From Erysipelotrichaceae bacterium (GTDB lineage Bacteria > Bacillota_I > Bacilli_A > Erysipelotrichales > Erysipelotrichaceae), in contig JAUNEN010000007.1 of assembly GCA_030525525.1 (NCBI GenBank), forward strand, positions 1 through 64,000: a stretch of DNA of 64,000 nucleotides. The letters run 5' to 3'. The notes beneath the pieces are model-generated. The model saw only the letters and a list, made by a program, of their open reading frames with translations. It made no database searches and was not told the origin of the DNA. Positions 9,063 through 18,789 of this stretch are shown here, piece by piece (positions within the stretch are counted from its first letter, which is position 1; every line of letters starts with the position of its first letter). Position numbers and translations under genes: made by a program.

Positions 9063-9575
9063 ATGCAGAAAACACCGAAAAGCGTCCGCCGCATCATCAA
9101 TGCATTTCTCGAAATGAGAGCGTCAAAACCGCTCGAAAAAATCATGATCACCGAATTATGCGAAAAGGCGGATATCAATAAATCCACCTTCTACGCCTAC
9201 TATCGCGATATTTATGATCTTTCCGAAAAACTGGAAAATGATATCATCGAACGGATTCTGAAATCACTGCCTTCTTCGGAAATGATTATCAGCGATCCGT
9301 CCGGGTTTGCACGTCAGCTGATGAATGCATTTCAGGCAAACAACTCTCTGATTTCCATTTTATTCTCAGGCAGCCGGACATCCGCACTTCCCGAAAAAAT
9401 AGAATATGCGCTCAAAGAGCTGTTCTATTCACTCTCTCCGGAATTGAAAGGAGATGTCAGGACCGATCTGACACTGACATACAAGATCTACGGCGCCTAT
9501 TATGCCTTCTTCAAAAATGACTACCGTGAAATTGACAAGATCAATATCATCTGCGAACTCTCGGAGAACAAATGA
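9063..9575 (+). CDS. TetR/AcrR-family transcriptional regulator
   Basis: A 170-residue protein. The N-terminal three-helix DNA-binding domain is clear: SVRRIINAFLEMRASKPLEK, then ITELCEKADINKSTFYAYYRD (helix-turn-helix, about 29-52). The C-terminal ligand/dimer domain resembles the TetR_C_7-type regulators. The ATG at 9063 is preferred because AAAGGG lies 8 bases upstream; the longer reading frame crosses the inverted repeat. Divergent to glgB with a short gap; it might regulate glgB or itself. Confidence 0.85.
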   Translation: MQKTPKSVRRIINAFLEMRASKPLEKIMITELCEKADINKSTFYAYYRDIYDLSEKLENDIIERILKSLPSSEMIISDPSGFARQLMNAFQANNSLISILFSGSRTSALPEKIEYALKELFYSLSPELKGDVRTDLTLTYKIYGAYYAFFKNDYREIDKINIICELSENK

Positions 9576-9606
9576 AAACTGCAGCTTTTGGAAACTGCAG
9601 TTTTTT
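9576..9606 (+). terminator. Terminator of the TetR gene
   Basis: Stem AAACTGCAG (9576-9584) / CTGCAGTTT (9595-9603) and six T, immediately after the stop codon. Confidence 0.92.
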
Positions 9607-9612
9607 CAATGC

Positions 9613-12402
9613 TTACTTTTTGTTGAATCTGATCTTGATTTCGCGCTTGAGTGCGTAAGGGATGATTGCCTTGAGCTTGCTTTCCTCAGCCGTCAGCATC
9701 TTCGTGTTCTGAGGCATGTCTCTTTCAAGACGGATCGCATCAAACTCACACTTGGTTGTGCATAAGCCGCAGCCGATGCAGCGGTTGACATCGACAGTCG
9801 TTGCACCGCACTTAAGACATCTGGCGGCTTCTGCTTTGACCTGTTCTTCCGTTAACGGTAAACGCAGATCATCGAATGTGTCTTTCGCTTTGCCTGCTCT
9901 CATGCCCGGCGCCTGACGCGGTGAATTGTCATAGCTTTCCACTCTGATATCATCGCGGTCAAGTTCAATGAATTCTCTCAGATCTCTGCCGATTGTCAGC
10001 GACTGACCCGGATGGACATAACGGTGGATGGAAACCGCAGCTGCACGGCCGTCCGCAATTGCATCGATTGCAAATCTTGCGCCGAATGCAACATCGCCGC
10101 CGGCGAAGATATCTTCTTCCGCAGTCTGCAATGTGACACGGTCAGCTTCAACCGTTCCGTTCTTTCTGATCACTGCCTTTGTATCTTTCAGGATGTCTCC
10201 GTAAACAGCAGCCTGACCGATTGAGAGGATGACATTTTCACAAGGTACAACCTTTGTTTCATCTTCATCATAGACAGGTGAGAATCTGCCGGATTTGTCA
10301 TATACCTGAACGCACTGCTTCATTTCAATACCTGAGATTTTACCATCCTGAACAAGGATTCTCTTCGGTCCCCAGCAGTTCTTGATGGTAACGCCTTCTT
10401 CTCGTGCTTCGGCAATTTCATCAGCCGCAGCCGGCATTTCCTTCGGACCTTCAAGGCAATACATCTCAACCGTATCGCTGCCTGCTCTTAAAGCAGTTCT
10501 TGCGACATCGATTGCCACATTGCCCCCACCGATCACAACCGTTTTTCCGGAGAGTGTCTTTTCATGATTGAAGCTTGTTTCTCTCAGGAATTCAACGCCG
10601 CTCTTTGCGTATTCTTCATTTTCAATTCCTGCCTTACGGCCGTTCTGCAAGCCGATGGCAAGATAGAATGCCTTGTATCCCTGCTCACGCAGTTCGGGAA
10701 TTGTTACATCCTTGCCGACTTCAACGCCGCATCTGAATTCAGCCCCCATTGCTTTGATCACTTCGATTTCCGCATCGATGACGGAATGATCAAGACGGTA
10801 GGAAGGAATGCCGTATTTCAGCATGCCGCCGGGTTCTTCGTTCTTTTCAAAGATGGTGACCGGGTAGCCGTTCAGTCTCAGATAATAGGCTGCGGAGAGT
10901 CCGGAAGGACCGGCACCGATGATGGCGACCTTGTAATCATCGCCCCATTCATCACCGAAGTCGTTTCCGCATTCGGGGATATATCTGTTTTCTGCATTCA
11001 GCTCAAGAGATGCGATAAACTTCTTGATTTCATCAATCGCAACCGGTGAATCGATCGTGCCTCGTGTACAGCGCTCTTCGCATCTGCGGTTGCAGATGGC
11101 GCCGCAGACTGCCGGCAGCGGATTGTCCTGCTTGATGAGCTTCAGCGCATCCATATATCTGCCTTCGGCAGCCATACGGATATAGCCCTGAACAGCCAGA
11201 TGGGCCGGACATGCGCTCTTGCAGGGCGAAGTTCCTGTCTGATAGGTATTGATCTTCGCGTCTTCACGGTAATTCTTGTTCCACTTCTCAGGTCCCCATT
11301 TCACAAGATCAGGAAGTTCCGTCTTCGGATAGGTTACCTGTGAACCGTCTTTGCGGCATAACTTCTGACCGAGCTTTGCGGCGCCGACCGGACAGATCTC
11401 AACACACTTGCCGCAGGCAACACATTTTTCGGTATCGACATGTGCACGGTAAGCGGAAGCAGACATATTCGGAGTATTGAACAGCTGGCTTGTACGTAAG
11501 GCATTGCACACGCCGTGCGGGCAGTTGCAGATGCCGACGATCTTTCCTTCGCCATCGAGGTTGGTGATCTGATGTACAAAGCCTCTTTCTTCGGCGCGCT
11601 TGAGAACCTTCATGACATCGTCATATGTGCAGTAATAAGCATCCTTATGTGTTTCCACAAGGTATTCCGCCATATCGCCGACTGCGATGCACCAGTAATC
11701 TTCAATGTCGCCCGTTCCTTCCCCACGGATCGACTGCTGACGGCGGCAGGAACAGATATCAAGACAGTATTTGTCATACTTCTTTAACCAATAGGAAAGC
11801 TTTTCAAGGGAAACAGCTTCACTGTTGGCTTCGATTGCCTTTTCAACCGGGATGACATGCATGCCGAGTCCCCCTCCTCCCGGAGGTACCATATGAGCAA
11901 CCTTGCCGACCGGAACACTGGAAGCGTAATTGAAGAATGTGGCAACTTCCGGATGTTCTTTTGTCAGTGCGCCGTTCATCATCATGTATTCGCCTGAACC
12001 GACAACCCACTTCGGGACAAAATACTGACGGTGGCGGTCTTCATTTTCACGGTCGAATTCAAGCAGACCGATCTCTGCAATGTGGTCGACAAGCTTCTTT
12101 GTTTCATCAATGCTGAGCTTGTTTCTTTCGGCAATCTCTTCAAGAGAGAGCTTGACTGTTCTCTTCTTTTTGAAGGACGTCAGAAGCTTGACTTCTTCTT
12201 TGTTTAAAAGACGGTCAAGCAGCCATAAGTCGGGATCGCTCTCCTGAACTTTTTTCGGGTTTCCGAGAATATCGATGTCATCTGAAATCATCGCAGCCGC
12301 AATCTTCAGATACTTCAGTTTCTCGGGATCGTCAACGTGATAATCTTCGGGCAGAAAATCATTCTCGTTGAACATGTAGTTCCTGTACTTTTCGGGAATC
12401 AT
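9613..12402 (-). CDS. Multi-domain Fe-S/FAD NAD(P)H oxidoreductase (GltD-like)
   Basis: About 929 residues. Domains in order: N-terminal region with a helix-turn-helix-like stretch (60-120); a cysteine-rich section (C213, C217, C219, then C292, C294, C299); a 4Fe-4S ferredoxin motif (C327-x2-C-x2-C-x3-C); a GltD/dihydropyrimidine-dehydrogenase-type Fe-S domain (C394, C398, C433-C445); FAD-binding VAIIGAGPSGLSAAYYL near 492; NAD(P)H-binding VVIGGGNVAIDVA; and a C-terminal CIGCGLCTTKC cluster. This architecture moves electrons between NAD(P)H and Fe-S partners; the true electron acceptor is unknown. The start at 12402 follows AAGGAG by 10 bases. Divergent from a LysR gene that probably controls it. 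Confidence 0.82.
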   Translation of the reverse strand: MIPEKYRNYMFNENDFLPEDYHVDDPEKLKYLKIAAAMISDDIDILGNPKKVQESDPDLWLLDRLLNKEEVKLLTSFKKKRTVKLSLEEIAERNKLSIDETKKLVDHIAEIGLLEFDRENEDRHRQYFVPKWVVGSGEYMMMNGALTKEHPEVATFFNYASSVPVGKVAHMVPPGGGGLGMHVIPVEKAIEANSEAVSLEKLSYWLKKYDKYCLDICSCRRQQSIRGEGTGDIEDYWCIAVGDMAEYLVETHKDAYYCTYDDVMKVLKRAEERGFVHQITNLDGEGKIVGICNCPHGVCNALRTSQLFNTPNMSASAYRAHVDTEKCVACGKCVEICPVGAAKLGQKLCRKDGSQVTYPKTELPDLVKWGPEKWNKNYREDAKINTYQTGTSPCKSACPAHLAVQGYIRMAAEGRYMDALKLIKQDNPLPAVCGAICNRRCEERCTRGTIDSPVAIDEIKKFIASLELNAENRYIPECGNDFGDEWGDDYKVAIIGAGPSGLSAAYYLRLNGYPVTIFEKNEEPGGMLKYGIPSYRLDHSVIDAEIEVIKAMGAEFRCGVEVGKDVTIPELREQGYKAFYLAIGLQNGRKAGIENEEYAKSGVEFLRETSFNHEKTLSGKTVVIGGGNVAIDVARTALRAGSDTVEMYCLEGPKEMPAAADEIAEAREEGVTIKNCWGPKRILVQDGKISGIEMKQCVQVYDKSGRFSPVYDEDETKVVPCENVILSIGQAAVYGDILKDTKAVIRKNGTVEADRVTLQTAEEDIFAGGDVAFGARFAIDAIADGRAAAVSIHRYVHPGQSLTIGRDLREFIELDRDDIRVESYDNSPRQAPGMRAGKAKDTFDDLRLPLTEEQVKAEAARCLKCGATTVDVNRCIGCGLCTTKCEFDAIRLERDMPQNTKMLTAEESKLKAIIPYALKREIKIRFNKK

Positions 12403-12443
12403 ATTATTTTTTCTCCTTATCAAGCGGTAATCTTTCTGTATTT

Positions 12444-12452
12444 ATTGTAGCA
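12444..12452 (-). promoter_or_regulatory. Extended -10 promoter of the oxidoreductase gene
   Basis: TGCTACAAT on the minus strand, about 42 bases upstream of the ATG at 12402, in the gap shared with the divergent LysR gene. Confidence 0.5.
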
Positions 12453-12545
12453 CGCAGAGGAAACCCGATTCAGACAATTCGTTTTCATTTCAACTTTTCA
12501 TTGATTAACCGCTGATCTCACATGATAATGAAATCAGAGGGACTT

Positions 12546-13424
12546 ATGAATACACAATATCTGAAAGAATTCGTTATACTCAGCGAAGAACAGAATTTTT
12601 CCGGTGCTGCCGAAAAGCTCAACACATCGCAGTCCTCTCTGACGAGGCACATTCAGCTCCTCGAAAAAAGACTGGGCAAAGCACTTCTGAACAGAACAAC
12701 CCGAAGAATGACCTTAACCGACTTCGGGGAATTTGTGCTGCCGTATGCCAAAAGAGCCATCAATGCAGAGAAGGATCTGGAAAGCGCACTGCTCAGATGG
12801 GACAGTGAAGAAAATGATATTCTCAAACTTGGTTGTTCCCATTACTCCCACCTTTATACAATGACTGAGAATGTCATTGCATTCCGCAAAAAATACCCCG
12901 GCATTCAGATCAGAACATACGAAAATGCGCTCGATGAGCTTGCCCTGCAGCTGAAGGAAGGAAGGCTCAATCTGATTACGATGGCCTACCCTGCCGATTA
13001 TCCCAAACCGGAAAGAATGGTGATCAACGGCAGAGGAAGACTGGTTGCGGTCGTTCCGAAAACGCATAAACTCGCAGGCAGGACTCAGCTTTCGCTGAAT
13101 GATCTTGATAAACTTCCGCTTCTGATCCCTGCTGAAAAAAATGCATTCAACGCAATGTTCCGCAAGGCATGCAGGAATGCAGGCGTCTTTCCTGAAATTG
13201 TTTCGGAAAGCAGAATCGAAGCCAATCTGAAACTGCTCAAAGAAGGAATGGGAATTCTGGTTGAAGACAGAACAATCGTGCTTCAGCATCCCGATCCTGA
13301 TCTTGCCATGATTGATATCAGACCTTTCATCGATTTCTATTACGGACTTGTATATGCCGAAAATCTCAGCCGCAATGAATCGCTGTTTGTCCGCTTTGTA
13401 CAATCCAGATATCAGCCCGTTTAA
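12546..13424 (+). CDS. LysR-family transcriptional regulator
   Basis: A 292-residue protein with an N-terminal winged HTH (MNTQYLKEFVILSEEQNF, then AAEKLNTSQSSLTRHIQLLE) followed by a periplasmic-binding-like effector domain. The ATG at 12546 has AGAGGGA four bases upstream; the longer frame starting at 12522 lacks a site. It is divergent to the large Fe-S/FAD oxidoreductase with a 143-base shared promoter region, the usual LysR target arrangement. Effector unknown. Confidence 0.9.
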   Translation: MNTQYLKEFVILSEEQNFSGAAEKLNTSQSSLTRHIQLLEKRLGKALLNRTTRRMTLTDFGEFVLPYAKRAINAEKDLESALLRWDSEENDILKLGCSHYSHLYTMTENVIAFRKKYPGIQIRTYENALDELALQLKEGRLNLITMAYPADYPKPERMVINGRGRLVAVVPKTHKLAGRTQLSLNDLDKLPLLIPAEKNAFNAMFRKACRNAGVFPEIVSESRIEANLKLLKEGMGILVEDRTIVLQHPDPDLAMIDIRPFIDFYYGLVYAENLSRNESLFVRFVQSRYQPV

Positions 13425-13454
13425 AAAAGAAGAAGCCGCGTGCTTCTTCTTTTC
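13423..13454. terminator. Bidirectional terminator
   Basis: AAGAAGAAGC (13427-13436) / GCTTCTTCTT (13442-13451), with T on the plus side and T (A run 13423-13428) on the minus side. It serves the LysR gene and the converging HAD phosphatase gene. Confidence 0.88.
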
Positions 13455-13460
13455 ATAACC

Positions 13461-14297
13461 TTATCTGTTGAACCAATGATCCTCAAGATATCTTCCTACG
13501 CCGTCCTCAAGGCATTCATATTCTGTGATAGCCTGGGCGACGGCTTTTGTATCGTCCGAACCGTTTTTGAGGCAGACACCCCAGCCTGCTTCTCTCAGTA
13601 AGCCGATATCATTTTCCATATCGCCGAATGCCATGATTTCAGAAAGCGGAATACCGCTCTGCACGGAGAAGTTTCTTAATGCAAGTCCCTTGTTGACATG
13701 CGGATCGACAAATTCAACCGTGCTGTGATCTTCGATCTCAAATGTTGTGACATGCGTCCAGCGGTCGCTCGGATTTGCTTCGATTCTTCTCATCATTTCG
13801 GCTTTGACTGCCGGTTTCATATGGCATTCAATCTTGCCTGTATCATGACGGCTGACAAAGTCGATGTCGCCGATTTCAACGATCGAGTGATTGCGGCGGA
13901 CGGAATCCTTCAGGAATTCATCCATGCGGAGTGCGTTGATCTCATCATATCCGTTGACATAGACAATGGCGTTGAGATCAAGTCCTTCGAGCATTTTGAG
14001 GATTGTTCTGACATCTTCTTTTTTCAGCTGGTAGAAATGCTTGATTTCATCGGTTGACTTATCATAAAGATCACCGCCGTTCATGCCGATCGCAAGATCA
14101 AACTCAAAGCCGAGATCCCATTGTTTTGCAAGATCAAGGATTCTTCTGTCCATCGGTCTGCCGCTTGCCACACCGAACAGCACTCCCTGTTCGTGAAGTC
14201 TCTGCAGTGCAGCACGTGTGCGGGGCTGAAGATTGCCCCCTTTCATGCAAAGTGTACCGTCAATATCAGCGACGACTGCCGACAATTTCTCAATCAT
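13461..14297 (-). CDS. Cof-type HAD-superfamily phosphatase
   Basis: A 278-residue cytoplasmic hydrolase. Motif I VVADIDGTLC (nucleophile Asp), motif II VASGRPM, and motifs III/IV NKGLALRNF and MAFGDMENDIGLL are all present, with a C2B cap domain between them, so the core is intact. Members dephosphorylate sugar phosphates, nucleotides or flavin precursors; the substrate cannot be read from sequence. Its start is the ATG at 14297 (AAAGAGAGATG upstream). Confidence 0.9.
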   Translation of the reverse strand: MIEKLSAVVADIDGTLCMKGGNLQPRTRAALQRLHEQGVLFGVASGRPMDRRILDLAKQWDLGFEFDLAIGMNGGDLYDKSTDEIKHFYQLKKEDVRTILKMLEGLDLNAIVYVNGYDEINALRMDEFLKDSVRRNHSIVEIGDIDFVSRHDTGKIECHMKPAVKAEMMRRIEANPSDRWTHVTTFEIEDHSTVEFVDPHVNKGLALRNFSVQSGIPLSEIMAFGDMENDIGLLREAGWGVCLKNGSDDTKAVAQAITEYECLEDGVGRYLEDHWFNR

Positions 14298-14369
14298 ATT
14301 TCATCTCTCTTTCTAAGCGCTCACATATTACAATGAACTGCATGTTTTGTGAACATGCATGATGGAAAA

Positions 14370-14720
14370 TCAGCCGAAATGATCGATCCATTCCTGCTCT
14401 TTGAAGCCGACAAGAATGCTCTGCCCGTCAATGACAATCGGCCGCTTTACAAGAAGGCCGTCGGTTGACAGCAGCCTGTACTGTTCTTCTTCGCTCATCT
14501 CTTTGATCTGATCCTTGAGATTCATGGATTTGTACAATCTGCCGCTTGTATTGTAGAAGCGCTTGAGATCAAGTCCGCTTTTCTGATGCCACTCTTTCAG
14601 TTCATCATAAGAAGGATTTTCAATTGTGATATCTCTGAAGTCATAGGAAATATTTCTTTCCTGCAGCCATTTCTCTGCTTTTCTGCTGGTGCTGCATTTC
14701 GGATAGCCGACAAAAATCAT
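14370..14720 (-). CDS. Spx/ArsC-family thioredoxin-fold protein
   Basis: A 116-residue protein beginning MIFVGYPKCSTSRKAEKWL, with the N-terminal CxxS (C9-S12) of the ArsC/Spx/YffB family and the later LLVKRPIVIDG segment containing the conserved RP. It could be an arsenate-reductase-like thiol enzyme or a Spx/MgsR-like regulator that binds RNA polymerase; single-cysteine forms occur in both groups. AGAGAGG precedes the ATG at 14720. It starts only 11 bases after the pepC stop, so it is the last gene of the hydrolase-pepC operon. Confidence 0.83.
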   Translation of the reverse strand: MIFVGYPKCSTSRKAEKWLQERNISYDFRDITIENPSYDELKEWHQKSGLDLKRFYNTSGRLYKSMNLKDQIKEMSEEEQYRLLSTDGLLVKRPIVIDGQSILVGFKEQEWIDHFG

Positions 14721-14731
14721 ATACACCTCTC

Positions 14732-16036
14732 TTATACATTCCACGGAAGCAGTTCATCCGCTTTCATTTCAAGCATCTGCTTCTGCTCTTCACTCAGATA
14801 TTTCTTCTGGATAATCACTTCATATACAAATTCATCAAAGTATCTGTCACTGCATACGAAGTAGCCGTTCTTTCCGACTTCCTTTCCCCAGCTGTTTTCA
14901 ATCTTCCATCTGTCCGGTTTTCCGTTTTTGCCGAGATTGACGCCGGTCAGAATCATCGCATGGGTTGCGAAGGAATCACGGTATTCCAGGCGGTCTTTCT
15001 TGTTCATAAAGAAATCCGCTCCGCCAAGCACATTCGCATAGTCAAAGCTTTCCGGATCCCAGACACCGTCCTGCCTGTCGCCATAGGCACCTGAATCACA
15101 TCCGAACCACACCGGCATCCCATCCTGCAGCTGCGCGATTGTCAGCTTCTTGAGTTCTTCCATCTCAAGGTTGAGGCAGTACACATTTCCCTCAGCCATT
15201 GAACCGATGTAATGGAACTGATACGGATGATTCATCTTCTTGTGACCGGTCGGTTCATTGGTGACTGTAATGAATTCATCAAGATCAAGATCGGCATATC
15301 GATCAAAGAATTCTTTCGGTGTCAGATCATAATCCGCATGGAAGTCACCGTTCTGATCTCTGTATTCGAAACTGAATGTTTCGGGCGGTTCGCCATAGAC
15401 GATGCACTCTGCCTTATAGATTTCCGCAAGCATCTGCTTCTTTCTTTCCGTGACATCTTTTCCTTCACGAATCAGCTTCCTGAGTTCGCAGACATCTTTT
15501 CTTAACAGTGAGTTGTACATCTTCAGGAATGTCTGCGTATGGCTTGACTGATAAGTTTCGGGCATCACCCACTTCGGCATGACGCCATACTTTTTGATGA
15601 GGTCCTTTGCCATATCCCAATAGCCGCCGTCATGTACGCCGTCCAGGATATATTCCATCATTCGATCATCCAGATCACAGTCTGCATAACGGATTGCCAT
15701 TTCAAGAACATTATTTGCTTTTTCAAGCTTGTCATAAAAAGCTTCGTAGTTTTCAGAGAGTTCAAAATCCTTGATGCCGCAGATTTTTCCGATTCTTTCA
15801 CGGATGATGTTGAGGGCCGCAAACATCCAGCATCTGCCGCTTTTCTCCTGGGCTGTCACGGCTGATGTTTTGATTTCGATTGAAAAGTCACCGGAAAGCT
15901 TTGCTGCATTGCCCGGCAGGAAAACAAGATCCTTGATCTCGGTCCGTGCACAGGCAGCCTGAGCGCTTTTTGCATGTGCATCTTTTCTGAATTCATTTCT
16001 GAATTCACTCAGCATTGTTTCATCAATTCTATTCAT
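14732..16036 (-). CDS. pepC: Aminopeptidase C (bleomycin-hydrolase family, C1B)
   Basis: A 434-residue cytoplasmic cysteine aminopeptidase, normal length. Catalytic triad: Cys in EKSGRCWMFAALN (about 72), His in FATHAMILTGV (about 360) and Asn in KIENSWGKEVG (about 382). The C-terminal tail that plugs the active site of the hexamer is present, ending PWNV. It releases N-terminal residues from peptides and so can complete use of peptides imported by the Opp system further along. Second gene of a three-gene operon, three bases after the DUF1653-hydrolase gene. Confidence 0.95.
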   Translation of the reverse strand: MNRIDETMLSEFRNEFRKDAHAKSAQAACARTEIKDLVFLPGNAAKLSGDFSIEIKTSAVTAQEKSGRCWMFAALNIIRERIGKICGIKDFELSENYEAFYDKLEKANNVLEMAIRYADCDLDDRMMEYILDGVHDGGYWDMAKDLIKKYGVMPKWVMPETYQSSHTQTFLKMYNSLLRKDVCELRKLIREGKDVTERKKQMLAEIYKAECIVYGEPPETFSFEYRDQNGDFHADYDLTPKEFFDRYADLDLDEFITVTNEPTGHKKMNHPYQFHYIGSMAEGNVYCLNLEMEELKKLTIAQLQDGMPVWFGCDSGAYGDRQDGVWDPESFDYANVLGGADFFMNKKDRLEYRDSFATHAMILTGVNLGKNGKPDRWKIENSWGKEVGKNGYFVCSDRYFDEFVYEVIIQKKYLSEEQKQMLEMKADELLPWNV

Positions 16037-16039
16037 ATT

Positions 16040-17620
16040 TCACTTTCTCCCGTATTCATGTGCCCATTCAAAGATATGGGTACCGTCACTCGATTCAGGA
16101 TCATTGCGGAATGTAAAGATCCATGTCCAGTGATCATTGTATGACACTTCTGTCTCAACAGAGTCGCAGTCATAATCTTCCATGCAGCGGATGACGCCGC
16201 CGTTTCTTTCTTCACCCGAGATCCCGACGATCGTGTGAAGGTCATATGTTTCATAAAGACTCATCCGGTACTTCCCGTCATCTGTTTCATATCCCGTATA
16301 GCCTGAGCCTTCTGAACGTGAATGCTTTCTGCATGTCACATTTTTGTTTTCACTTAAAATATTCCAGATCCGCTTTGCGCATAATTCAGGATCGACAGCA
16401 CTGTCTGTTTCTCCCTGCACAAGCCAGATTCCGGTATCCGAATCCAGAAGCTTTTTTAATTCTTCATCCGTCGGAACTGCATCATCGGTATGGCTGCGGG
16501 CATTTGCCGCATCAAGGGCAGGACATGTGATCATTGCACTTCTGAAAAGATCCGGATAAGCGATGATCATGCGCACCGACATAAAGCCGCCGGCTGAAAT
16601 CCCGGCCAGATAGATTTCATTCCGGTCGATGCCGTTTTCTTTAACCACCTGCATAATTTCTTCATAGCAGGCTTCACAAAGATGATCCCTGATGGCCATG
16701 TACCACATATCCGGTGCCTGGAATGCCATCACACTCGCATCGCCGAAGACTTCTTTCGCTTCAGTTGTCCAGCATACTGCTCCTCTGTTGGCAAGAATCT
16801 GCGCGCAGTTGTTATCTGTTCTTTCCGGAAGATCACCCTCCCCGTTGCCGTGGAAGTAAACAATCAGCTTGCCGTTTGTACCCTGATGAAACTGATAACT
16901 GACGGCAGCTTTGCGTGATTCAAAACGGGCAAGCTCTTCGTTTTCAAGATCCTTCCAGGAAGATGCATCTGAAATATAATCCGCATCGACAGAAAGCACT
17001 CTGCCGTCTTTTGTTCTGAGAACTGCCGGTTTATTCTGAATGATTTCAAAATGAATTTCAGCCGGCGCATTTCTTCCTTCCTTCAGCCATGTCAGTAAGG
17101 GTGCCTTTGCTTTTTCAAAATGAATCACTGCTTTTGAACCCTTCAGTTGTACACTGACCGGTTTCAGAGGTTTTGAAGCATCATAGTATGCATATGGCTT
17201 TCCTTTGTCAGAGCCTGCACTCACATATGAATGCATATATACGGTGAATGTATCGATATCAATCTCTTCACAATTCATTTCACCGTAATCAATCATCATG
17301 GATGAAACACAGGCTCCTTCATCACTGACGTATGAAGAAAACCGAGTCTGAAATGTCATCCGTTCCCGATCTGATTCAAAACGGTATTTCTGTCTGATTT
17401 CAGGATATTTTTCATGATCGACTTCACTCATGAACATCGCCAGCGGTCTTGCATAGGTTCTTTCATCCCCGTACAGAGCCTGATAGACCATCAGTTTTTC
17501 ACCTGTTTCGGTATGTTCCGCTTCGCCGATGATTTTATATAAATATGTGCTGTCAGAGCCGTCTGTCGTTTCTCTTTTGAAATGACGGACAATCTCTCCG
17601 CTTCTGAATTTTCTTTCCAT
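16040..17620 (-). CDS. DUF1653 domain fused to an alpha/beta hydrolase
   Basis: A 526-residue protein. Residues 1-80 are a DUF1653 domain ([12 protein letters not shown] ... [11 protein letters not shown] ... [10 protein letters not shown]). A linker follows, and then an esterase-type alpha/beta hydrolase from about 255: [14 protein letters not shown] (oxyanion HGNG) and [16 protein letters not shown] (nucleophile Ser in GISAGG). The C-terminal part has [10 protein letters not shown] and a late His in TYDLHTIVG as the likely triad His. No signal peptide, so cytoplasmic. Resembles PHB-depolymerase/feruloyl-esterase-like hydrolases; substrate unknown. First gene of an operon with pepC, divergent from a LacI regulator. 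Confidence 0.78.
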   Translation of the reverse strand: MERKFRSGEIVRHFKRETTDGSDSTYLYKIIGEAEHTETGEKLMVYQALYGDERTYARPLAMFMSEVDHEKYPEIRQKYRFESDRERMTFQTRFSSYVSDEGACVSSMMIDYGEMNCEEIDIDTFTVYMHSYVSAGSDKGKPYAYYDASKPLKPVSVQLKGSKAVIHFEKAKAPLLTWLKEGRNAPAEIHFEIIQNKPAVLRTKDGRVLSVDADYISDASSWKDLENEELARFESRKAAVSYQFHQGTNGKLIVYFHGNGEGDLPERTDNNCAQILANRGAVCWTTEAKEVFGDASVMAFQAPDMWYMAIRDHLCEACYEEIMQVVKENGIDRNEIYLAGISAGGFMSVRMIIAYPDLFRSAMITCPALDAANARSHTDDAVPTDEELKKLLDSDTGIWLVQGETDSAVDPELCAKRIWNILSENKNVTCRKHSRSEGSGYTGYETDDGKYRMSLYETYDLHTIVGISGEERNGGVIRCMEDYDCDSVETEVSYNDHWTWIFTFRNDPESSDGTHIFEWAHEYGRK

Positions 17621-17733
17621 TTGCGCACTCCTTCCCGTTTATTATAAAACAGCTCAATTACTTGGTTAAAATCATTTCAATTCACAATAAATCGATTATA
17701 ATTAACTGACTTGAACAACAGGAGGACATGTCC

Positions 17734-18750
17734 ATGGCAACAATCAAGGATATCGCCAGACTTTCCGGCTACAGCATCGGAACCGTGTCGAGGGTGATCA
17801 ACAATCATCATGATGTTTCTGAACAGGCCCGTCAGACAATTGAAAAGGTTATAGCGGAATCCGGCTTTCAGCCCAATGCCAATGCCAAGCATCTGAAGCA
17901 GACAGCCTCCAGCGCAATCACAATCTTTGTCAAAGGAACACAGAATGTTTTCCTTGAAGACATTCTTGAAAAAATACAGCTGCAGCTGAGAAACAGCCAT
18001 GAAACAGCCACCGTCATCTTTCTGGATGAAGCAGACAACGAAATCGAAGCAGCCAAGAAAATTGAAACAGAGCGCAGACCGCGGGGCATGATATTCCTCG
18101 GCGGCAATCTCGATCATTTCCGCAAATCATTTTCCGAACTGAAAACACCGAGCACCCTCGTATCAGCCGATGCATCGGAAATTGAAAGCTCTCTTCTGTC
18201 CTCATTTGCGACGGATGATTATGAAGGCAGCTATGCCGCACTTGAACTTCTGATTCATAACGGCCACACAAAAATCGGCATTATCGGCGGCCATATGAGC
18301 TACAACGAGGAAGGCATTACTTCAGCCAGACTCTCGGGAGCCGTTGACTGTCTGAAAAAACACGATATTGAATTTGATCTTGAAAAGCAGTTTGTCGCTT
18401 CCCGCTTCTCAATGGATGACGGCTTCAGGGCAGCAAAGCGCTTACTGAAAAAATATCCGGATCTTACCGCTGTATTTGCCCACAGCGACATGATCGCAAT
18501 CGGCGCACTGCGTGCCTTCACAGACAGCGGACTGAATGTCCCGGATGATATCTCATTGATCGGCTTTGACGGGATTGAATATTCCCGCTACACCATTCCG
18601 AGAATCGCAACCATCCGTCAGGATACGGAAGCGATGGCCAAGAAAAGCATTGATGATCTTCTGATGAGGATCTCCTATCAAAGAAACGGATGCCATGAAT
18701 TCATTCCCTTTGAAGTCATTTCAAAGGAAAGCATCCGCGATATCCGTTAA
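17734..18750 (+). CDS. LacI-family transcriptional regulator
   Basis: A 338-residue repressor: N-terminal HTH TIKDIARLSGYSIGTVSRVI with hinge helix, then a sugar-binding-protein-like domain (IGIIGGHMSYN, VFAHSDMIAIGALRAF, ISLIGFDGIEYSRYTIP). The ATG at 17734 is chosen because GGAGG ends 8 bases upstream; an ATG six bases earlier is too close to it. Shares a 113-base gap with the divergent DUF1653-hydrolase-pepC operon, a likely target. A TATAAT box is at 17697-17702. Confidence 0.92.
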   Translation: MATIKDIARLSGYSIGTVSRVINNHHDVSEQARQTIEKVIAESGFQPNANAKHLKQTASSAITIFVKGTQNVFLEDILEKIQLQLRNSHETATVIFLDEADNEIEAAKKIETERRPRGMIFLGGNLDHFRKSFSELKTPSTLVSADASEIESSLLSSFATDDYEGSYAALELLIHNGHTKIGIIGGHMSYNEEGITSARLSGAVDCLKKHDIEFDLEKQFVASRFSMDDGFRAAKRLLKKYPDLTAVFAHSDMIAIGALRAFTDSGLNVPDDISLIGFDGIEYSRYTIPRIATIRQDTEAMAKKSIDDLLMRISYQRNGCHEFIPFEVISKESIRDIR

Positions 18751-18756
18751 CAAATG

Positions 18757-18786
18757 AAATGAACCGGTCGCCCGGTTCATTTTTTG
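18757..18786 (+). terminator. Terminator of the LacI gene
   Basis: AAATGAACCGG (18757-18767) / CCGGTTCATTT (18772-18782), four-base loop, T run. Confidence 0.93.
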
Positions 18787-18789
18787 TGT

